From contig OZ244119.1 of NCBI GenBank assembly GCA_965215755.1, positions 930,001 to 994,000 on the forward strand: 64,000 nucleotides of DNA, written 5' to 3'. The notes beneath the pieces are model-generated. The model ran no database searches and was not told where the DNA came from. It worked only from the letters and a program-made list of their open reading frames with translations. A program made the position numbers and the translations under genes. Source of the stretch: Tectiglobus sp965215755 (lineage in GTDB: Bacteria > Pseudomonadota > Alphaproteobacteria > Rhizobiales > Hyphomicrobiaceae). Shown piece after piece: positions 51,945 through 60,410 of this stretch (within the stretch, counting starts at the first letter, position 1; each line of letters begins with the position of its first letter).

Positions 51945-52021
51945 GTCGCATTTGATCGGAGCCAGAAATCGCCCTAAGACTAGGCGTTTTCTGGCACACC
52001 TGGAATCCAATTAAATGCGAC
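51945..52021. repeat. 77-bp palindromic repeat, copy 2
   Basis: Second copy of the element at 32179. Here the ends match better: GTCGCATTT at the left and AAATGCGAC at the right are perfect 9-base inverted arms. The inner stem is the same. On the minus strand the frame would read VAFN...VPENA, which is a by-product of the repeat and not a gene. Confidence 0.8.
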
Positions 52022-52151
52022 AAGCGTTGGGTGATTGACCAATTCGGTGAAAATCTTGCGCAAGTCCGACGCGGAGGATTCAAGCGAATCCACCCGGTGC
52101 GGTATCTTGCTGATCTGGCCTTGCGATTGGGTCGGTCGATCGCTTGGCTGC

Positions 52152-54443
52152 TTATCGGAAAAGATAAATCGGGCTTGACCAGGCCTGATAGCCATCTTCC
52201 GTTGTGACGCAAATCCACAGCGGATTGTCACCTTCGGTTTTGAGACTGACATCTTGCTTGATCTTGACGCTTCGGCCAACCGCATCTTGCGGCATCCGGA
52301 ACACCTTCAGCTTGCGGTCCAGACCACCAGCGTCGAGAGTTTGATCTTCGAGGCCTATGTCTGATAACGCAAGCGAGAGATCGCCAAGGCTGGTCTTGAT
52401 GTCCAATCGGCCATCTTGTGATCCATCCAGCCAGGCATCAAATCCCATGAAATTTCCGGTGGTCACCGTATCCCAGATTACCGTGTTGGATCCGCGTTGC
52501 TCGAAAAGGCGTTCGTGGTTCCATTGGTTGATCATTTCGAATTGCTGGATCTTGGCATCAGAGAATTGAGCGCGGCCGCGCCAGGTGGTGTTGCGGCCAC
52601 GACCACGATACTCGGCACCACTCCAAAGCACGCGGATACGATCACCGAGGTCACTCTCGGCGTATGGCCGAACTGTTTCCAAGACGTCAGTCCCATTGCG
52701 GATTTCAATGCGCTCTATGCCGGCGTGAGCAGCAACCTCCAATGAAAGCTCAACTGTGTCAGCTGAAGTTTTGACGATATCCCCCATGATGGCGCGATCT
52801 ACGGCATGCGTTGGCGTATCAGGGGCTGCGTCAGGGTTGCGCTCGAACAGCGTTCCGCCACTCGGGATGTCGACGGACACGTCCATATGCATACGGCACC
52901 CTGTCGTGCCATAGTGATGTCGTCGGCGCATGGCCTCGAAGATTGCATCGCGGCTGAGCTCATCGCAGAGGAAGCATGTTAGTCCGCCATAGGCGCCAAA
53001 CGTAGAAGATCCCGGATAGCTTGCTCCGGGACGCCCCTTGTGGCCGTCGCTGTTACAGACGACACCGACCCTCCGTCCCAGTGGGAACCCATCTGTCAAT
53101 ATCCACTCGAATGAACCCCATGCCGAGTGCATCTCCACGGCGGTCTCAATCAGTGGGTTATGGTCATAGAAGATGTTGGCGTAGCGTCCACCTACGTGGG
53201 CGTACATCACTGCGTCTTCGTCTTTCAGGCCGTCATAGAGATCTGTTAGCGTGTGGCAGTCAGTGTCCATATCGGACCGGTCTTCCAGAAGCGCATGTGA
53301 ACAGCGGCGAATTTGCCGTCCCTCATGGCGGAAGAAAACATTGTGATCGCCGCCAACCGCTGTGTTACCGGACCATTCGTAACCGGGAAACACGACGAAC
53401 CTGCCCGGCTCGTCGAGAGCGCCGGTGAGGTCGTTCAGTTTCTTCCAGAAGGCGATGTTTATCTGGAAGTCATTGCCTTGGTGGCTGGTGACATCGAGAA
53501 ACGCCTTGTTGCGAGCGAAGTCGAAGTAGCTCTCAATACGGTTGATGCCGACGGTTTCTCCGGTCTGACCGTGAAGGTCGCCCCAGTAACCAGCCATATC
53601 ACCTGACCGCACGATGAGCGGTCCGGCTTCTGCGACTTCGTTCTCATCAACGAATACCCTGATGCGTAACTCGCCTTCACCGGCGACGGAGAGACCCTCC
53701 AGTGTCAGCGCGCGATCGTCTGGATTGTAATCGAACTCCGTCGGCAGACCATCGACCTCCATTGATGGCTCCAGGCGAACTTTGCCGTGCGCCTGGGCCG
53801 TTGGATTGCCCCAGACGTCTTCGGCTTTCAGCCCGAATTGAAACTTTTCACCGGGTCGGCGGAGCGACGGCAAGACAGCTTTCCAGGAATGCGTCGGGCC
53901 GGCAACGATTGGCACCCAGAGCTGTTGCGGTAACGGTAAGAAGTTTCCCGTCGCCTGGACATCCGTCATGACGCGGAATTCGCAACCGCTTTCAACGAAA
54001 GTCTGCATCAGCATGCCTGGCGAACCCTTGTTGGTATCGCCGAACATGATCTCAATCTGCTCACCTTCTTTGAGATAACCACCGCTTTGATGCGCGGTAA
54101 CAATGAGCGTCCAAGGGCGCTGGCCGCCCATGCTCACTTCCAGATCAATGCGGCCTTCGCCATTGCTTTTGGCCGTGGTGTAGTTGGCTGCCGTTGGTTG
54201 TGTTATCTGCGGTCGACCCATGTCGCCAATTCGCCGGAAGGCAATACGAATGCCGCCGGTATCGTCGATACCGAGCTTGCCGACGGTGTAGACCATCTTG
54301 AACGTCTGGAAGCTGCGTGCTTCTACGGGGGTGACCGGTGTCAGTGTTACCGAACCGTAGAGAGCTGGGTCATCACCAGGTCGAACCGAAGGTGAGTTGT
54401 CGCCAACGAGTTCGGACGGGACGGGACCGTCAATTTCCAGCTT
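52152..54443 (-). CDS. DUF3604 domain protein (PHP-like metal-dependent hydrolase)
   Basis: Large protein of 763 residues of the DUF3604 family. An N-terminal beta region (1-280) is followed by a metal-site-like start GYWGDLHGQ (D289, H291), then DVTSHQGNDF, VFPGYEWSGNTAVGGDHNVFF, VVCNSDGHKGRPG and later HYGTTGC; this is the histidine/aspartate order of a PHP-type phosphoesterase or amidohydrolase. No export signal is seen. GTG 54443 has AAGGA 8 bases upstream; ATG 54509 adds 22 residues. It follows a TauD dioxygenase and TRAP transporter on the same strand, which suggests catabolism of an imported compound. Confidence 0.82.
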   Translation of the reverse strand, partial: KLEIDGPVPSELVGDNSPSVRPGDDPALYGSVTLTPVTPVEARSFQTFKMVYTVGKLGIDDTGGIRIAFRRIGDMGRPQITQPTAANYTTAKSNGEGRIDLEVSMGGQRPWTLIVTAHQSGGYLKEGEQIEIMFGDTNKGSPGMLMQTFVESGCEFRVMTDVQATGNFLPLPQQLWVPIVAGPTHSWKAVLPSLRRPGEKFQFGLKAEDVWGNPTAQAHGKVRLEPSMEVDGLPTEFDYNPDDRALTLEGLSVAGEGELRIRVFVDENEVAEAGPLIVRSGDMAGYWGDLHGQTGETVGINRIESYFDFARNKAFLDVTSHQGNDFQINIAFWKKLNDLTGALDEPGRFVVFPGYEWSGNTAVGGDHNVFFRHEGRQIRRCSHALLEDRSDMDTDCHTLTDLYDGLKDEDAVMYAHVGGRYANIFYDHNPLIETAVEMHSAWGSFEWILTDGFPLGRRVGVVCNSDGHKGRPGASYPGSSTFGAYGGLTCFLCDELSRDAIFEAMRRRHHYGTTGCRMHMDVSVDIPSGGTLFERNPDAAPDTPTHAVDRAIMGDIVKTSADTVELSLEVAAHAGIERIEIRNGTDVLETVRPYAESDLGDRIRVLWSGAEYRGRGRNTTWRGRAQFSDAKIQQFEMINQWNHERLFEQRGSNTVIWDTVTTGNFMGFDAWLDGSQDGRLDIKTSLGDLSLALSDIGLEDQTLDAGGLDRKLKVFRMPQDAVGRSVKIKQDVSLKTEGDNPLWICVTTEDGYQAWSSPIYLFR

Positions 54444-54573
54444 CACTTGTCTGATCCTTATTGAATTGAGGGCTGAGGAATCTTTTAGCCAACGCACGAT
54501 GGCCGGCACGAGTGTTTGGTTCCGTACCGGCCTTTAGCTTTGAAGAAATGCGCGCCACCGAGGATGGCAGGTA

Positions 54574-55419
54574 TCAAGCGGCTGCGCGGGCCTCATGCAG
54601 CTCAACGCCTTCGATTGTGATGCGGTGCATGAGGCGGCGGTGACCAGCATAATCGTTAACAGCTTTGTGCCAGGTGGCGCGGTTGTCCCAGATTGTGATG
54701 TCGCCTGGACGCCAGCGGACACGGCAGGTGAATTCCGGCTTTGTGCAGTGCATTTCAAGGAAGTTCAGCAGGGCTTCGCTTTCATCCTTGTTCCAACCAT
54801 CAAACTGCACAGTGAACTCTGGGTTGATATAGAGCGCTTCACGGCCACTGAGTGGGTGGCGGATAATGACCGGATGGAGTGAGTCCTGAGTGGCTGCGTC
54901 GGAGTTGCCGATGCGACCGGTCTGTGTCGTTTCCTTGTTCTCACGGGCAGCGCCGAAGATGTGGCGGGAGGAATGCCAGGCTTTCATGCCGCGAAGCGTA
55001 TCCTTGAGCCCGTCGGACAGAGCTTCGAAGGAGGCATACATCGATGCGAAGGCCGTATCGCCACCGACTTCAGGGGTTTCGATGGCATGCAGCATCGAAC
55101 ACATGGCTGGTGCCTGATCATAGGAGTGGTCGGTGTGCCAGCGCTCTCCGATGGCGGTTTGCTGGTCCGGCTCCTTGAGGACCATTGCCACTTCGGGAAA
55201 GCCCTCGACGTGTGCAAAGAACCTGTTGACGTTGATCTCACCGATTCGTCGGGCAAAGGCGATCTGCTGGTCGGGGGTGATCTTCTGGTCCCGGATGACA
55301 ATCACTGCGTGATCAGCGAACGCTGCGAGCAGGTCATCAGTCTGACCTGCATCGCTGACGTCAGCACCAAATATCTCCGCGCCAATGTTTGCCGTGAGCG
55401 GCTTGATTTCCAAACCCAT
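54574..55419 (-). CDS. TauD/TfdA family dioxygenase
   Basis: Fe(II)/2-oxoglutarate dioxygenase of 281 residues with H95-x-D97 (RWHTDHSY), distal H251 (ATWHKAVNDY) and R266 (RRLMHRIT). Closest in pattern to alpha-ketoglutarate-dependent taurine/2,4-D-type enzymes. It sits 22 bases downstream of the TRAP permease, so the transporter probably delivers its substrate. Confidence 0.93.
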   Translation of the reverse strand: MGLEIKPLTANIGAEIFGADVSDAGQTDDLLAAFADHAVIVIRDQKITPDQQIAFARRIGEINVNRFFAHVEGFPEVAMVLKEPDQQTAIGERWHTDHSYDQAPAMCSMLHAIETPEVGGDTAFASMYASFEALSDGLKDTLRGMKAWHSSRHIFGAARENKETTQTGRIGNSDAATQDSLHPVIIRHPLSGREALYINPEFTVQFDGWNKDESEALLNFLEMHCTKPEFTCRVRWRPGDITIWDNRATWHKAVNDYAGHRRLMHRITIEGVELHEARAAA

Positions 55420-55441
55420 GTTTTTCCCCTGCCTTGGATTG

Positions 55442-57658
55442 TTACTCGGCAGCTACCGCGGAGACCTGACGCCGCCCTAACCAGGCGAATGCTACTCCGA
55501 TCGCGATGATCACTGCGGCAGCTGAATTGATTTGCCAGTGGCTGTATCCAATCACTTCATTGCCCGGCAGGGCGAGAACGATGCCGCCGATCACCAAACC
55601 GGTCCTGCCCATCCAGGCCAACGGATTACCATCGAGCTTTCCGATGCCATAGAAGTAGCCTTGCAAGCCGCCCGCGATCAGCGTGATCCCGGCGAATGTC
55701 GTCACCAGGACGATTGCGATTTCACTCGCCTCACCGCGGCCGATCAGAGCCGGATTCAGTACAAAGAAGAATGGCACGAAGTAGATGATACTGCCAAGCC
55801 TCATCGCTTCGAATCCGGTCCTCATTGGATCGGCCTTGGCCACGGTCGCGGCTGCGAATGCCCCAATTGCAACCGGAGGTGTGATGAACGAGATCATTCC
55901 CCAGTACATCAGGAAGAGATGAACGGCTAGCTTGTCGAGACCGCCTTCAGTGAGTGCTGGAGCAACAGTTACAGCGAGGAACAGGTAGGCCGCCGTGATT
56001 GTCATACCAATGCCGAGGACAAAACTGGTCAGGGCTGCCATGACGAGGAGGAGTAACGTGTTGCCGGCGGCGAACTGTGTCAGTTCGTAAGTAATCGTGC
56101 CGACTTTGCCGGTCAGTGTCAGGGCGCCAATAATCAGGCCGACGCCTGCGAGGATCGCCATCAATTCGGCAAACAAGAGGCCGACACCGCGCACAAAATT
56201 GATCAGGCCCTGCCAATCCCAGCGGTGTTGTTTGGAGAATTGGTTGATGATCAGCAAAACAGCTGTTGCATAGTAAGGTGCCTGTGCTTCGCGCTGCATG
56301 TAGAGCAGCATCACGATGAGCGCAATGAATACCGCAACAAAATACCAGCCTTCTTTCAAGACTTGGCCAACGGACGGCAATTCCTCGGCCGGGAGGCCTT
56401 TGAGATCGTTTCGGGCTGCGTATGCGTCAATCTGCAAAAATAGACCCAGATAGTAGAAGACCGATGGAAAGGCCGCTGCAATCACGATTTGCCCATATGG
56501 TATTTCCAGGAATGTCGCCATGACGAACGCCGTGGCGCCCATCACCGGGGGCATGAGCACACCGCCGGTCGAGGCACAGGCTTCGACACCACCGGCATAG
56601 GGAGCGCGAAAGCCAACGCGTTTCATCGCCGGGATTGTCATCACGCCTGTTGTTAGAACGTTTGTGATGACACTGCCCGACATTGATCCCATCAGGCCGG
56701 ATGAGAAAATTGCGACCTTGGCGGGACCACCACGATGCTTGCCAAGAAGCGCGAATGCGAGATTGAGGAAGAAAGCGCCGCCGCCGGTATACTGCAGGGC
56801 CACGCCGAAGATGAGGAAGCCGACGACCAGGTTCGCAAAGGCGTTCATCGGAATGCCAAGGACACTCTCCGTGCCGAACATATGGAAGCCAACAGTTACC
56901 TCAGGGGTAACGGGGTCGCCGTACAGGAAGCCGGGTGCGTAATGCGATACCATTGGGTAGATCGATACGAGTAGGCAAATGTAAAAGATGGCGGTCCCGC
57001 CGGCTCTGCGCGCCGATTCCAGTATCAACGCCCATAACAGGAATGCGAGATACTTGGCATATTGTGGGGCATCGTACTCCCAGCCAACATCAAGTATCTC
57101 ATTGCCTTTCAGTGCGAAGAAGCCAGCAACAGCAAATGAGGCCACGGCTAGCAAGACGTCGAACCAAGGCACGAACTCTTGATCGTGGCGCCGGTAATAG
57201 TAGGGGATTGCAAAGAGCGCGATAAGCGCCACGAAGGTAATCGCATCGCCAACCGTACCCATCGCGGAGAGTGGAGTGATGCCGGCCAGCTGCAGCGTTA
57301 AGTATGCGGGTACGGTGAGGGCAAGACTGGCTGGAAAAACATCAAGCAGTCCAGTGGCTGACGATCTCGGATCGCCAGTTGGATAGATCATGAATGGCAG
57401 AGGCAAGAGCACTGCGATCATGAAATAGAAATACTCAGTCTCAAGTGGAACATAGAGCCCGAACTGGTTGCCGAACCCGAAGATGACATAAATCGAAATC
57501 AGCATAGAAACCAATGCTGCGAGTATCAGCCATGCGTTGGCCAGCCAGGGGAGCGTCCGATAGCGTGAGAGTTCTGCTTTGTCTGCAGACGCTACGGCTT
57601 CCTCGGCAGTGGGACCATTATCGGGTATTTGTGGGCTCTGTTGGTTCATCGGGGGCAA
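55442..57658 (-). CDS. TRAP transporter fused permease (4TM-12TM)
   Basis: Inner-membrane permease of 738 residues in which the small DctQ-like and large DctM-like parts are fused, the form paired with TAXI binding proteins. Many helices are obvious; conserved blocks include GGAFFLNLAFALLGKHRGGPAK and SSGLMGSMSGSVITNVLTTG near 300-350 and TPPVAIGAFAAATVAKADPM near 620. Uses a sodium or proton gradient. The binding protein is encoded 99 bases upstream, the dioxygenase 22 bases downstream. Confidence 0.95.
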   Translation of the reverse strand: MPPMNQQSPQIPDNGPTAEEAVASADKAELSRYRTLPWLANAWLILAALVSMLISIYVIFGFGNQFGLYVPLETEYFYFMIAVLLPLPFMIYPTGDPRSSATGLLDVFPASLALTVPAYLTLQLAGITPLSAMGTVGDAITFVALIALFAIPYYYRRHDQEFVPWFDVLLAVASFAVAGFFALKGNEILDVGWEYDAPQYAKYLAFLLWALILESARRAGGTAIFYICLLVSIYPMVSHYAPGFLYGDPVTPEVTVGFHMFGTESVLGIPMNAFANLVVGFLIFGVALQYTGGGAFFLNLAFALLGKHRGGPAKVAIFSSGLMGSMSGSVITNVLTTGVMTIPAMKRVGFRAPYAGGVEACASTGGVLMPPVMGATAFVMATFLEIPYGQIVIAAAFPSVFYYLGLFLQIDAYAARNDLKGLPAEELPSVGQVLKEGWYFVAVFIALIVMLLYMQREAQAPYYATAVLLIINQFSKQHRWDWQGLINFVRGVGLLFAELMAILAGVGLIIGALTLTGKVGTITYELTQFAAGNTLLLLVMAALTSFVLGIGMTITAAYLFLAVTVAPALTEGGLDKLAVHLFLMYWGMISFITPPVAIGAFAAATVAKADPMRTGFEAMRLGSIIYFVPFFFVLNPALIGRGEASEIAIVLVTTFAGITLIAGGLQGYFYGIGKLDGNPLAWMGRTGLVIGGIVLALPGNEVIGYSHWQINSAAAVIIAIGVAFAWLGRRQVSAVAAE

Positions 57659-57757
57659 GCACGCTTGAATTGGAATTATCGACTAGATGGGCTAGAGGCA
57701 CGAAGGGCCGACCACGACCATGGCCGGCCCTTACAACTCTAACGTTCAGCTGGGTGT

Positions 57758-58933
57758 CTATTCCCAGGTTGGGAACGGTGCGCTCATGCCTGCCTTTTCT
57801 AGTGCTGCGACACGTGCAGCCTGCCAGCCCTTGGAGAAGGCCTCATCGTCCTTGTCCTTGTTAGCACCCATGTAGTCTTTCCACGCTGCCCCAAGAACAT
57901 CTTGGCGCTTCAGCATGGATTGGTTATGCTTCTCTACATCATCCGTCCAGAGCCCCTTTTCCTTGTAGTAGGTGATTGCGCCCGGGTGGATCGGGAACAC
58001 CCACTTCAAATTCTGGCGGCTGAGTTGATAGCCACCCATCGCTGGCCCGGCTTCCTTGATCTGATCGAAGTTTTCCATAACAGCCTTCGTCAGGCCATAA
58101 CCAACATCGTCCGAAGCTTTGGAGGTTGCAACAAAGATTGGGTAGGGCTGAGTGCTGCCTTCGAACGGCATGTTGCCAGACGTGTTTTTCTTGCCGTCGA
58201 TCGCATTTTTGATCATGGACGGTGCGCGCCAAGGAGCTGCATCAATCGAACGCTGCCAGGCTTCCTTTTCGGCATGTGGGAAAGTTGTCCAGAACAGACC
58301 GCGAGGAGAAGCGGCAAGTTTGTTATAGGCGCCAGATACAGTTGAACCGAAGGTTGCATCGGCCTGGCCATTGATCACGGCTTCGGCAGACTGCTTCCAG
58401 CCAGGGACGACGACTTTCTGAACATCATCCCAAGTGAGACCACCAAACGCCAGGACGCCGGCTGTGTTGATGTTCAATGCAGGAGCACCCTTGACCCAGG
58501 TTACGCGCTTGCCTTTGAGGTCAGCTGGCGTCTTGATCCCAGCGTCACCGGCTACAACGAGTTGGAACCCTGTATTCCCAATATTATTGAACAAGCTGTA
58601 GAGCCGCATTGGACCCCACTTCTTTGTTCCAAACATGTGAGTGCCTTCAGCAGCCATATAGGCAGCAACACCACATGCACAAATCGGACTCTGGCCGCTT
58701 CTTAGTGGCACCATACGGGAAACATCATTCTTACCCGGTATGACGCGTAGGCCAGTGCCATAATTCTTTTTCAGCATTTGGCCGATGCCTACGGATTGGG
58801 CATAGCCAGACGACGTCGTGCCGTATGCTGTCCAGGAAATCTGCTTCGGCAGCTTTACGTCCGCGCCGAATGCAGCGCCAGCACTGAGCGCGAGGCCAGC
58901 ACCGGTAGCAACGGCAAGTTTACCCATTTTCAT
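57758..58933 (-). CDS. TAXI family TRAP transporter substrate-binding protein
   Basis: Periplasmic binding protein of 391 residues, longer than the usual TAXI length of about 320-340. Signal peptide at 1-23 (ATGAGLALSAGAAFG). The TAXI opening YGTTSSGYAQSVGIG follows, later GKRVTWVKGAPALNINTAGVLAFGGL. GGAGG lies about 10 bases before ATG. Forms a transporter with the fused permease downstream. The ligand is not predictable; some TAXI proteins bind amino acids or dicarboxylates. Confidence 0.93.
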   Translation of the reverse strand: MKMGKLAVATGAGLALSAGAAFGADVKLPKQISWTAYGTTSSGYAQSVGIGQMLKKNYGTGLRVIPGKNDVSRMVPLRSGQSPICACGVAAYMAAEGTHMFGTKKWGPMRLYSLFNNIGNTGFQLVVAGDAGIKTPADLKGKRVTWVKGAPALNINTAGVLAFGGLTWDDVQKVVVPGWKQSAEAVINGQADATFGSTVSGAYNKLAASPRGLFWTTFPHAEKEAWQRSIDAAPWRAPSMIKNAIDGKKNTSGNMPFEGSTQPYPIFVATSKASDDVGYGLTKAVMENFDQIKEAGPAMGGYQLSRQNLKWVFPIHPGAITYYKEKGLWTDDVEKHNQSMLKRQDVLGAAWKDYMGANKDKDDEAFSKGWQAARVAALEKAGMSAPFPTWE

Positions 58934-59171
58934 GGTGGTAGTTCCTCCGTAATTCCATCCTTTGTGAGGCCGGTTTGATCCGGCTTATGCGACAGAGTGT
59001 ACTTCATGCTACAACGAGGTCAAACGTAATGACGCATCAGAGATGAAATAAGTCGTTTGTCTAACTCTTGCGGATGGGTGGCGGAAACGATTTGAAGGTT
59101 CGCCAAGCGTTGCAGAATGCCTGGCATCAAACCGGCACCACTGAGAATTCGAGCTGAAAGTAAAGGAATAG

Positions 59172-60278
59172 ATGGCTAGTTTTGCTGCCGCCCACGCGAG
59201 CGATCTTCTGCCGAATGACCTTGTTGAGCGATGTGTCGAGCAGTTGCGTGCGGCAGATGCAAAGGGTCATCGGCTTGGATTTGTCTACCTGACGGACGAG
59301 GTGTCGTCGGAAGCCAAGGGCATCATTGAAGGGCTCAAGCGAGAAACCGGTGTTCAGAATTGGGTCGGTACGATTGGTCTCGGAATATGTGGTTCCGGGG
59401 TTGAGTACTTTTCTCGTCCTGCACTCTCAGTTCTCACCTGTGACTTCGATGAACAGTCAGCGCGCATGCTGCCCCTTCTGGAGTCCACCGCAGACCTCAA
59501 TGAATTTTCGACTAGCGGCTTCTTCTCTGCGATCGGCGTCGTTCACGCAGATCCTAGAAATGCGGCGACTCTCGATCTGGTGACCAATCTTGCCAACGAT
59601 CACCAAACGTTTCTGGTTGGCGGACTAACGTCGGCGCAGGAGAATTTCACCCAGATTGCTGGATCTGTCGGGGAATGCGGTCTCAGCGGTGTGCTGCTCG
59701 GCGGGAAGGTGCAAGTTGCTGTCGGCCTCACCCAGGGATGTTCACCGATCGGCCCGCCGCATATCGTCAATCACGGCGAGCAGAACATTATTGCGTCGCT
59801 CGATGGTCGCCCGGCTTATGAGTTGCTGTGTGAGGATCTTGGCGTGGCGGATGGTGTCGATCCACGGCCTTGGCTGAGCAATATCCATGCCGCGGTTCTC
59901 GTGAGCGGATCTGATACCGGAGATTATCTGGTCCGCAATTTGATGGGTATCGATTCCACACAAGGGCTGGTTGCGATAGCTGATACGGTCGAACCCGGTT
60001 CCCGCATTATGTTCGTGCGCCGTGACGCAGAGGCTGCAGCCAAGGATCTCCATCGCATGTTGGATGACCTCAGGGCGCGGGCTGAAAGCCCTCCGCGAGC
60101 GGCGCTCTATTATTCATGCCTGGCCCGTGGACCAAACCTATTCGACGAGGAGTCCTTTGAGCTCAAAACCATTCGTGATGCTCTTGGCGGCATTCCCCTG
60201 GCTGGATTTTTCGGCAATGGCGAGATCTCAAACGACCGCATCTATGGGTACACAGGCGTGCTTACTTTGTTCTATTGA
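59172..60278 (+). CDS. FIST domain sensor protein
   Basis: Protein of 368 residues with FIST N (about 30-215, IGLGICGSGVEYFSRPALSVLTC) and FIST C (about 225-350) domains, ending GIPLAGFFGNGEI near 350. FIST domains are thought to bind small ligands such as amino acids; as a stand-alone protein it may be a regulator or enzyme. Divergent from the TAXI gene and upstream of HyuA, so it may link substrate sensing to both. Confidence 0.88.
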   Translation: MASFAAAHASDLLPNDLVERCVEQLRAADAKGHRLGFVYLTDEVSSEAKGIIEGLKRETGVQNWVGTIGLGICGSGVEYFSRPALSVLTCDFDEQSARMLPLLESTADLNEFSTSGFFSAIGVVHADPRNAATLDLVTNLANDHQTFLVGGLTSAQENFTQIAGSVGECGLSGVLLGGKVQVAVGLTQGCSPIGPPHIVNHGEQNIIASLDGRPAYELLCEDLGVADGVDPRPWLSNIHAAVLVSGSDTGDYLVRNLMGIDSTQGLVAIADTVEPGSRIMFVRRDAEAAAKDLHRMLDDLRARAESPPRAALYYSCLARGPNLFDEESFELKTIRDALGGIPLAGFFGNGEISNDRIYGYTGVLTLFY

Positions 60279-60410
60279 CGCAGCGTTTGGCTACTAAACA
60301 GAGGTGCCTTCACTCACGTAACGGATCAATGCCGGCTGAGCCTTGACGATTGGGCAGCGAAGCCGTTCCATCCGAACCAACGGATTCATCCGACAATTTG
60401 GGGAATAATT

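Larger units (their letters stand above)
51530..52151. other. Intergenic stretch with a gene relic and a palindromic repeat
   Basis: 622 bases between the bestrophin start and the end of the DUF3604 gene. It contains the 60-codon relic at 51746-51928 and repeat copy 2 at 51945-52021. I see no intact gene. Confidence 0.6.

Noticed and set aside
51883..52285. Minus-strand frames ending in VPENA next to the DUF3604 gene
   Set aside because: They overlap the DUF3604 coding end out of frame and take their C-terminus from the repeat.
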